Source: Dinochytrium kinnereticum (Eukaryota > Chytridiomycota > Chytridiomycetes > Chytridiales > Chytridiaceae). Taken from it: a DNA stretch of 34,177 bases. Below are positions 1 through 9,700 of the stretch, piece after piece. The DNA is taken from contig JADGJT010000260.1 of assembly GCA_027604005.1 (NCBI GenBank), positions 1 to 34,177 of the forward strand. The letters run 5' to 3'. The notes below the pieces were generated by a model. It was not told where the DNA came from. It made no database searches and saw only the letters and a list, made by a program, of their open reading frames with translations. Position 1 is the stretch's first letter. Each line of letters starts with the position of its first letter. A program made the position numbers and the translations under genes.

Positions 1-1
1 A

Positions 2-555
2 GCAGAAAAGTCCACCAATGAAATTTTTTTGTCTGACCTATAAAACGACCTACATTTAATATTGAGACCCACTAATATAAAGATATTGGGATCCCTCAGT
101 TACAGTCACGTCCCAATGGCCAAAAGACGAACAGGCTCCAAGATCCACGGCCATCTAATTGGGTATCAAGGATGAGGGTTATCCTTGTTGTACCCATCGA
201 TGATCTCTTGCAACCTGTAGGTAAACCGTTTTCCTCAACATCTGTAATCTTCAGGGAAACGCAGTTCATCACAGCAACCTACTTAAGAAACCGGTCAGAG
301 GCTTCACCCCCACCTGATGAGTCCATACCTCAGCATATCAGTTTCCTGAACCCTGGCATCACAAACGACGACAATGGTGAATCTGCACACAACGACGGTC
401 AGGATTCGACTGAAGAGGACCCAGACCCAACGGCCGCGCCCTCACTCCAAGATCCACGCATAAATCTCGACACCGATCTCGATGACAACGATGATGCATC
501 GGAATACACCGGTCCAGGCACTCCGACGCGATCGAGGGAGAGGGGAGAAAATTGA
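2..555 (+). pseudogene. Degenerate Ty1/copia retrotransposon Pol fragment (integrase C-terminal part and acidic linker)
   Basis: The reading frame starting at 2 contains ILGSLSYSHVPMAKR (about 89-127) and then GSKIHGHLIGYQG. This resembles the copia Pol stretch after the integrase core, where a 'G-Y-HVP...R' and a 'GHLIGY' motif are expected. That frame is broken by TAA at 41-43 and TGA at 173-175. Coding-like sequence resumes in the next frame at 172 with KPFSSTSVIFRE, matching the copia 'SRDVIFDE' motif, and then a Glu/Asp-rich linker up to the stop at 553-555. No reverse transcriptase or RNase H follows. I infer a dead, truncated element that extends off the left edge. The frame from 172 could alternatively be read as a 127-residue acidic ORF, but the motif order favours a relic. 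Confidence 0.6.
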
Positions 556-1301
556 CATTATACTCCCTCACCCACGTCGTCATTCAGCCTAGATACTGCA
601 AAATTTCAATCATGGGCATAAAGCGTGGAGATAAGGGTGACATGAAAAACAAAGGTCTCATTCAAAATAAGACTAGTTACATTTTTGGGGGAGACCTTTA
701 TTGGGTCACCCTGCACGACTACTACTAGGCATCTCTTTTTCTCATTTTTCCGTATCTCGCTGGAATCGCGCGATACGGTCCCCTCCCACCATCCCAGGGC
801 GGCCCCTCGTCGGCCCCACCACTTTCGCAGCGGCCACCCCGTCGCCCTCGAGCTGGAAGCATCGCGTCAGAGGTTTTGTTTAGACAATCCTTCCAAAAGA
901 AAAATTGTCACCTGGCCTGATCGTTTTGAGCCAGGTTCTTGTGTGACACTAAACCTGGGTTGTTTTCTTGCTTTTTTCCAAATAAAGCCCAGGCAGCGGT
1001 TTGTCAAATAGAGTTTGGGTTGTTGTGTCTCTGTGGCACCAGCACCATATTGGCTGATAAGGCAACACATTGACAAATTGAAGTCGAAGTGCAATGATGA
1101 GTGCTGCTTGGACTGGCAGCGAAAAACAAAGATCGCGTTCTGTTCACCGTTGACGGACTCGCTCGAGTCGAACCTGCTGCCCTTCACCTCACACATAGAC
1201 AGACGAGCGGCCTCTAGAACAATATTACAGAAGACGGCCCATAGAGCTTGCCATCCATCCATCCACTCCATCGTCCTTTCTTCCTCCAGACCGAAGCACT
1301 G
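556..1301. other. Intergenic region and probable promoter of the first WSC gene
   Basis: No convincing coding region is visible. The stretch holds an interrupted palindrome (634-712) and otherwise mixed sequence leading to the start codon at 1302. An in-frame ATG at 1248 could lengthen the first WSC protein by 18 residues. I prefer 1302 because the signal peptide then lies close to the N-terminus. Confidence 0.5.
634..712. repeat. Interrupted inverted repeat beside the copia relic
   Basis: AGGGTGAC (634-641) pairs with GTCACCCT (705-712), and AAAGGTCTC (651-659) pairs with GAGACCTTT (691-699). The arms are separated by 9 and 5 unpaired bases, with a 31-base centre containing ACTAGT. It could form a two-segment stem-loop or be the remnant of a small transposon end. 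No target-site duplication was identified. Confidence 0.5.
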
Positions 1302-4300
1302 ATGCGTTCATCTCATGATGAGACATCAACCACAGCGATCAACCGCGGGGCATTACTCTCACGGGTAGCGGTCCTCCTGATCACACTACTCACGATTCCT
1401 TCCGTCCTCTCAAATCCCTCCGACTACCTCACCATCACTGGCAATGCCCTCCGTCATGGCCACATGTAAGGAGAATTGAATGAATGAATGAAATTAGAAT
1501 GTTTACTCACATTCACTTTTCTTTGGCATGCAGCCCTACGGCCAACCTTGATCCAGCGGTAGTTGGCAGCAACACTTTCGGACGGATCTTTCCTGGCGGA
1601 TTCACAAGACTGCCTACGGTCAATGGGTAATGAACAACTTTCCCCCTTTCTTTGATGTAGAGATTTCAAACATCTGAGTATTGACGTGTTCGTTTTATTG
1701 GAAACAAGGGTTCCTCCTGGAACGGTAAGTAACTGCTTCTATTCAAACTTGTTATCATCCTTCACCACAACCCCCAACTTACCATTATTGCCTTCTTTAT
1801 AACCCACTTGCGTAGAACTACGCCTCTCCTCTGGTCTACACGACGGCTAGCGGTCGAACCGTCGTCTTTGCCGCTACCCAGAACAATAACAGTCAGTATC
1901 AGATGCTTTCACAATCCATTCTCTTGATTGTTGACTCTTTTGCATGCCAACAAATAAATCACAGTCTATTCGGTGGATGGCATCACTGGGGCACTCTTGG
2001 CTTCAAGGAATGTCAACCCTCCTTTTGATATGTCTAGGGTGAGTTTTATTCTTTACTCTTTCGGGATGGGTGTTGTGAACTAACAAAGTTACTTTTCTTT
2101 TGTTTATGTTCAGGATATTCCCACTTGCGGTGACATCAACTCTAACATTGGCGTCACCTCCACCGGTGTTATCGATCCAACCACCGGGACCGCATACTTT
2201 GTGTCCAAGGTAAGAACATGTTCATCCAACCCTCTTCATTCCTAATCATTAACTATTTACCATAGAGCTACGCAGCGGGAACTTCTGTCGGCTACATGAA
2301 CGGGCGATATCGAGTCCACGCAGTCGATGTCGCGACGCTGGTTGAGCGCCCCAACTTTCCAAAAGACCTTGAGGGAACTGTCGCTGAAAACGATTCTCGA
2401 AAAGTCTTCCAAGGTGGTATTCATCTGCAACGACCCGGCTTGCACATGTACAATAACGCAATCTATATCGCCTTCGGAGCACACTGGTAATCCTCTTATT
2501 AACGGATGTTCTTTCATCCATTGTTTTTTTTATTCTAAAACAGCATTTTAATAAAGCGATCAGTTTAACTTTACCGGCTGGGTCATTGGTGTCGACGGAA
2601 CCACCGGAACAGTCCTAACAGCCTGGGCAACCGACGCGGAACCCTCTAATAAAGGTGGAGCTGGAATCTGGCAATCAGGTAATGGCATCACAGCTATCGA
2701 CAACCGGATGTACATCATCACCGGCAACGGCAACACCTCGCCCACACGGACTCCAACGCCAGGTTCCCAAATCCCCACCATCCTCGGCATGGCCATCGTA
2801 GAGTTAACGATCAACACCGCTCGTCGAATCGTTCCAACAGACTTCTTTATGCCGTTTAACTACCAAGCTCTCAACGGGGGTGACAGGGATTTCGGATCAG
2901 GAGGATTGACAGTGTTTCCGAATGACACAGGGTTGTTCACCACACCCACCGTGAAACGACTCGGCGTGGCGATGGGAAAAGGTGGAACAGTCTACGTGGT
3001 CGACGTCGACAATCTAGGCGGATTCGCGATGGGTCCAGAAAGGTCCGACAACGTTCTTCAATCCATCCAAAGCCCCAACTCTGTCTTTGGTCAAGCTGCT
3101 GTGTTCCCCGCGAACGGGGGGTACATGTATTTTGCACCTTCAGGGTACCCTATCCAAGCTTACAAGTGGAACGTCGAGCAATCGACTGGTCGACCCGCAT
3201 TTATCTTAGCCGGGCAAAGCAGTTTTAACACCCGTCAGTTTTGCGGATCTCCCATTGTAACTTCATTGAACGGGGAGGATGACACCGGGATCGTTTGGTA
3301 CATTGACTTCTCCGGGACGCTTTCCGCCTTCCGCGCTGTTCCATCCAGTGGGAGGTTAGTCCAACTCTTCTCCGATTCTCCTCAAGGTCTTTACCCTTAC
3401 AACAAGTTCCTTCGCCCCTCTTTCGGTAATGGACGAGTTTACACCGTGACATCAGACGGAAGAATGTTCGCCTACGGATCCCCTACAAACTTCCCCTTAA
3501 CCTCCCCGGAAGCAAACTTTGGCACCGTCATCCTTGGGTCCCCAAGAACAATGCTCGTGAATTTCACCGTCCAGGTCGACACTGTCGAGGTCGTGTCATG
3601 GGTTATCTCTGACGGAAATTTCACGATCGGTCCTAACGCACCAGCCCTGCCAACGTCGTTAACAAAGGGACAGACCTTATCCATCCCTGTGACCCTCAAC
3701 CCCTCTCAAACAGGTTTCTTCACCGCCCAACTCAATCTCCAAACAACCAACAACGTTCGTTCCCTCTCCTTCGCCTCTCTCCGCGGTCAAGGAAAATCAC
3801 AATCCCCTCAACTTGAACTCGCTCCGCCAGCGTTGATATACACTGGAGTTGTGACGAACAAAGGGTCCGTGACCTCCAACGCGCTTATCTCGAACGCCGG
3901 TGTGGAGCCACTGGTGATCATGGGGATCGTATTACCGGACCCTTTGGGGCCGTTCAGAGTGCTGAACCCGCCCGCGGTAGGAACGGTGATTGAGAGTGGG
4001 GCTTCGTTGACGGTTTCGATCGTGTTTGACCCAAAGGTGGATGGGAATTGGTCGGATCATTTGAAAGTACAGACGAATGGAGGAAATAATGTGAGATCTA
4101 TTGCCTTTTTGGTTTTTGTTTTTGAATGTTTGGAACTTGGTCTGACATTGATTCAACGTGGGTATTGCATCCTTCTCCTGGGTCAATATAGTTCATCATT
4201 CTTTCTGGAAGCTCAGCTGGCCCTCCTAGGCTCCAGCTTGAATATCAACTGCCCGATGGTACCTTCAGCAACGAAACAGGTAGATGAATATTGTCCTTTA

Positions 4301-6183
4301 GAATTGTTCCTGGGTGTCTCCTCTGTAATACGCATACTCCCTAACCTGATCCATCAAATCTCCACATATCTCTAACCCTTCGACCAAATCCCTCCCCCGC
4401 AACCGTCAGATCTCATCACCTTCCCCCCTCTCCTCCCTGGTGCCTCAGCAACCATAACCCTCCGAGTGACAAACGCGGGCGACTCCGAAATGACGATCAC
4501 AAAAGTCAAAGTCCCCCAATCCGGTGCAATCCAAGGCAGCATCCTCTCCATCGCCGAAGCCCAAAAAATCGAGCATGGGCTATCGATCCTCGTCCCGATC
4601 ACATTCACCCATCCCTCCCGGATCCCAGCAGCGGCAGGTGCAGAGGGGTACATTGTCACAGCCGAGTTACCGTTGAACACAGATGATCCTGACACGGGTT
4701 TGAAGACGGTGAACTTTGTAGGAAGGGTGACGTTCAAACCGTTGACGCCTCCCGCTGATACCTGGGTGTATGCCGGGTGTTACTCATACAAGGGACCGCG
4801 AATTCTGGGAATAGGAAAAGCAAATGGCCAGCCCATGACGCCTCAACTATGTATCGAACTCTGCGGAAGCGATGCGAGAAAACTCCCGATCGCGGGAGTC
4901 GAGTATGCGAATGAATGTTGGTGTGGTATGTCTTTGCCTGCCACCGGGATGGGATCGACGGGATGTACTCTGGGATGTCGTGGCGATAGAACGGTGGCTT
5001 GCGGTGGTGGAGGGTCTTTGAACGTTTACTATAACCCTGCTATTGTGAATGGAACTGCAACGACTACGATAACCACTGTTACGTCGACTCCAATAGCCAC
5101 AACTACCACCGTGCTTACCTTGACGGCAGAGCCAACAACCACCGTTTTACAAACGTCGATGACCAGCGCGATTGTGACGCCGCCGACCCCCACCGCAACA
5201 ACCGTTGAAACGACCTCTACTGTTATTGCCATTCCAACCACTACCGCAATATTGACAACGACTGCAACGGAGACCGATGGCCCCAGATGGGTGTATGTTG
5301 GGTGTACGTTAGATTCACCCAGACTTTTCCCGGCAGGTAGACAGGTTGGGACTGGGTTTACGGTGACCACTTGCAAGGAGGCTTGCATTAAGAAAGGTTT
5401 CACGTTCTCCGGAGCGCAATTTGGGTGAGGTTATTTTATGGATCTTTGTGGCTGTTCTGTTTTTCAGTTTTAGCCCAACTTTTCATTGTACTGACGACGG
5501 GCTCCTCTTCCTTTTACCTTTTTGTTTTATAGCGGTGAATGTTGGTGTGGCGCCAACGCGTCGACCCGCACCCCTACCCCCGAAACCGAATGCAACATGC
5601 CCTGCACCGCTGACCGCACACAAATCTGCGGTGGTCGAACCCGTCTAAGCCTCCACCAATACATCAACCCGTCAACTACGACGTCGAGAACCCCGGCACT
5701 AAACAATCCCACCCTCCCGTCAGCGACCGAGAATTCCCCAGTCACCATTACTCCTTCACCGGTTACGGGGTGGAGTTACGTTGGATGCACGGTGAGCGGT
5801 GGGACTTTTGAAGGGGTTGCGGTTGCGAGGGTATTTTCGGGGGGACGCGTGGGGACTGGGTACGCACCAGGGAGTTGCCAAACTACTTGCGTTGATGCGA
5901 ATAAGGGATACGTGTTTGCTGGGTTGGAGTTTGGGTGAGTGATTATCCTCTGTGTTGGTTCATTTAGGCGCTGCTTTTTTCGGTTTTTGTAAAGAATACG
6001 GTAAAGGTGGTCAGTATCTGAAATCCTGTATCATTTTTCTTTTCCAGCGGTGAGTGCTGGTGCGGCGCATCACTTTCGAACAGGATCATCGCCCCCGAAG
6101 CTGATTGCAGGATGCCGTGCCGTGTTGACTCAAAGGAGATCTGTGGGGCCAGCAACAGGATGAGCTTATACCGCCTTGACTGA
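1302..6183 (+). CDS. Secreted beta-propeller / Ig-like / three-WSC-domain protein (paralog A)
   Basis: Probable secreted carbohydrate-binding protein of 1304 residues. Exons: 1302-1465, 1534-1626, 1709-1724, 1816-1891, 1965-2038, 2114-2209, 2266-2486, 2557-4090, 4192-4279, 4410-5424, 5533-5934, 6048-6183; all introns are GT-AG and the joined length is divisible by 3. The signal peptide spans residues 1-37 (hydrophobic core 22-33). A PQQ/quinoprotein-like beta-propeller follows, with blade motifs such as IYSVDGITG, VIGVDGTTG, VYVVD and VWYIDFSGT. Next come Ig-like (ASH/choice-of-anchor-D-like) repeats around residues 500-900. Three Cys-rich WSC domains lie at about 904-997, 1080-1170 and 1205-1304, joined by Thr-rich linkers likely to be O-mannosylated. 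It ends directly after the last WSC domain with no TM or GPI signal, unlike yeast Wsc sensors. The ligand and any enzymatic activity are unknown. Its tandem paralog starts 520 bp downstream. Confidence 0.85.
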
Positions 6184-6204
6184 GCGGCTGTCCCAATTGA
6201 GTGG

Positions 6205-6210
6205 AATAAA
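6205..6210 (+). terminator. Candidate polyadenylation signal of WSC paralog A
   Basis: AATAAA lies 22 bases after the stop codon. This is very close to the CDS end, and fungal signals are loose, so the call is tentative. Confidence 0.3.
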
Positions 6211-6236
6211 CATCCAAATTGATACTATGAAGTATT

Positions 6237-6318
6237 GATAAATATTCTTTTGGTGGTAAACACGAATGTTCTTATAAATATTCATTCTTTCGGTAGTAAA
6301 CACCATTAATGTTATTAT
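6237..6318. repeat. Imperfect direct repeat, two copies
   Basis: A unit beginning ATAAATATTC and containing GG(T)GGTAAACAC or CGGTAGTAAACACC occurs at about 6237-6273 and again, with small insertions, at 6274-6318. It lies in the 3' flank of WSC paralog A. No function is evident. Confidence 0.55.
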
Positions 6319-6703
6319 GTCATTATTATTGTTGATTATTAGAAATAAAATGCATTTGATGCTCATTATTATAATTATTTTTATTATTACATATTATTAT
6401 TATTATTATTATCTGTTCGGATGGGAAGCAAACTGTCAATTACATCTGCAGAATGAGCGTTTATTACATTTTAATAAATGTGGGTATAATCAAGAATAAA
6501 CACTTGTTATGTTTCAATTGTTGATTTGGCTGTCGTACATCCAAAGTGGTGGAATTCCTGCCTGAATGTGTGCAACGTGTGACTGGTTCGTTGGATGAAG
6601 ACAAAATCAGCTCTTCCTGTGCGACCGTCTCTATTTGGTCAGACGGACAGATAAGCAGCAGAGTCACAGGAAGAAGGCGTGAGAACAACAACCAAACGAC
6701 ACC

Positions 6704-9700
6704 ATGACGGACTCACAGGCGACGTCGACGCTGCCCCTGCTGCCTATGCTGCCCATGCTGCCCCTGCTGCTGCTGCTGGCGTCCATCAATGCTGCCCTCG
6801 CCGCTCCCACCGACTACATCACCATCACAGGCAACCCCCTCCGTCATGGCCACATGTGAGTGCATCCCTCATCCACTCTTGCGCGCACCTGCACTCCCCC
6901 ATCGGGATCATGCCATTGCATGCCTCAACATCTCTTTCTCCTTGAGCGATCAACTAACAAGCATCATCTGCCTTTTGCAGCTCCACCGCCAACCTCGATC
7001 CCGCTGTGGTTGGCAGCAACACGTTTGGCCGCATCTTCCCCGGCGGATTCACGAGGCTTCCCACTATCAACGGGTGAGATATTTTGTTTTTAGTGTTCAG
7101 GCCTTCAGCCGCATCTTGTTGATCTCGCCCATGATCTTTCTTTTGACCACTCAGCGTGACGCCTGGAACGGTATGTCTTTACATACTGATGTTTTCTCCT
7201 TGTATGCATGATTATTCATTATCGTCATCTCCTTGAAATCTACAGAATTATGCATCGCCTTTGGTTTACACCACTGAGAGTGGCCAGACTGTCGTGTTTG
7301 CCTCCACCCAAAACAACAACAGTGCGTATCGTGAATCATTTGATGTTCTAATGGCTGAGCACCAATCTATCTCCTGTTGATCATGTTTGGTTCCTGAATA
7401 CAGTATACTCCGTCGATGGCGTAACCGGGACTCTTTTGGCCTCGAGAAACGTTAATCCTCCCTTCGATGTGATCAGGGTAAGTTTTGAAGATTATTTCTA
7501 GGTTTTACGGCCTTTTTTGAACTTACTTGGTAATAGGATATTCCCACCTGCGGTGACATCAATTCCAACGTCGGAGTGACTTCCACCGGTGTTATTGACC
7601 CCACCACTGGAACCGCTTACTTTGTTTCAAAGGTAGCAACAGGTCCTTTTTGAGGTTTTAGGTCCTATCATATTTTTTCTAAAACCTATATCGCTATAGA
7701 GTTATGCTGCGGGGACCACTGCTGGATATATAAATGGTCGATACCGCGTTCACGCCGTCGACGCTTTGACTCTTGTGGAGAGGCCCAACTTCCCCAAAGA
7801 CCTTGAAGGAACTGTCGCCGAAAACGACCCCAGGAAAGTCTTCCAGGGTGGTGTTCATCTTCAGCGTCCGGGTCTGCACATGTACAACAACGCCATATAC
7901 ATTGCCTTTGGGGCCCACTGGTATGTTTCAGCAACCGTCCAAGCTATTCGTCATTTTTTTTTCTAACCGAAAGTGCAAAACAGCGATCAATTCAACTTCA
8001 CTGGATGGGTCATTGGTGTCGACGGAACCACTGGAACAGTGTTAACGGCTTGGGCAACCGACTCCGAGAACTCAAACAAGGGCGGTGCGGGTATATGGCA
8101 ATCGGGAAATGGTATCTCGGCTATCGATAACAAGATGTACGTCATCACGGGTAACGGCAACACCTCACCAACCCGTACACCAACACCCGGAAGCCAGATA
8201 CCCCCCATCCTCGGAATGGCGATCATCGAGCTCACCATCGCTCCTGGAACCCGAAAAGTAACTCCAACAGATTACTTCCTTCCATTTAATTACCAGGCTC
8301 TGAATGGTGGAGATCGTGACTTTGGATCGGGAGGGTTGACCATTTTCCCTAATGAAAATGGGGTATTCACAACGCCTACTGTGAAGCGGATGGGAGTTGC
8401 GATGGGGAAAGGCGGCACCGTTTATGTTGTGGACGTTGACAACCTGGGTGGTTTCGCAATGGGCGCCGGAGGTTCCGACAACGTTCTTCAATCTATTCAA
8501 AGCCCTAACTCAATCTTTGGTCAAGCCGCCGCCTTCCCCGCCAACGGTGGATACATGTACTTTGCTCCAGCCGGATACCCTATCCAAGCGTACAAATGGA
8601 ATGTTGAGCAATCCACTGGTCGTCCAGCATTCATTCTCGCTGGACAGTCCACCTTCAACACTCGTCAATTCTGCGGCTCACCCATCGTCACTTCCATCAA
8701 CGGCGAGGATGACTCGGGGATTGTTTGGTACATTGACTTTTCGGGAACCCTCTCCGCGTTCCGAGCTGTCCCGTCTGGAGGAAACCTGGTCCAGCTCTTC
8801 TCAGACTCCCCTCAAGGTCTCTACCCCTACAACAAATTCCTTCGTCCATCGTTTGGCAACGGCCGCGTTTACACCGTCACCTCTGACGGCAGAATGTTCG
8901 CCTACGGGTCCCCAACGAACTTTCCCTTAACCTCCCCAGAGGCAAACTTTGGTACCGTCATCATTGGAAGCCCCAAAACCATGATCGTCAATTTCACCGT
9001 TCAGATTGACTCTGTTGAGGTGGTGTCTTGGGCTGTCACTGATGGAAACTTCACCATCGGTCCAAACGCCCCTAGCCTCCCTGTGACGCTCACCAAAGGC
9101 CAAGTATTGAGCATCCCCATCGTTCTCAACCCCTCCCGAACGGGGTTCTTCACCGCTCAATTCAATCTCCAAACAACCAACGCGGTCAGATCCCTCACCT
9201 TCGCCTCCCTCCGCGGTCAAGGAAAATCTCAAGCTCCTCAACTCGAACTCGCTCCCCCAGCGTTGATTTACACTGGAGTTGTGACGAACAAAGGGTCCGT
9301 GACGTCCAACGCGCTTATATCGAACGCCGGTGTGGAGCCACTGGTGATCATGGGGATCGTATTACCGGACCCTTTAGGACCGTTCAGAGTGTTGAACCCG
9401 CCGGCGGTTGGAACGGTGATTGAGAGTGGGGCTTCATTAACGGTTTCGATCGTGTTTGACCCAAAGGTGGATGGGAATTGGTCGGATAATTTGAAGGTTC
9501 AGACAAATGGAGGGAATGACGTGAGTTGATTGTTGTTGTCTTTTTTTTTTGTTTCATTTGAAAAGACGGTTTGCTTTATTGTTTGTTTGTTTTTTCCTTT
9601 CTTTCCTTGTTTCTCCCTCTTTTCTATATTGGTTATTTTTTTTAAACTCGTTTTTATCCGTGGATTAGTTCATTATCCTATCTGGAAGCTCTGCTGGTCC

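Larger units (their letters stand above)
6184..6703. other. Intergenic region between the two WSC paralogs
   Basis: AT-rich spacer with an imperfect direct repeat (6237-6318), a TTA/ATT microsatellite (about 6386-6412) and a candidate polyadenylation hexamer at 6205-6210. It must hold the promoter of the second paralog, whose start has a favourable ACC-ATG context at 6701-6706. No coding region is supported. Confidence 0.6.

Noticed and set aside
359..583. Minus-strand open frame of 74 codons
   Set aside because: It is antisense to the copia fragment and mirrors its Asp-rich codons; no motif is present.
867..1271. Minus-strand open frame of 134 codons upstream of the first WSC gene
   Set aside because: No domain motif, ambiguous composition and overlapping open frames on the other strand; not enough to call a gene.
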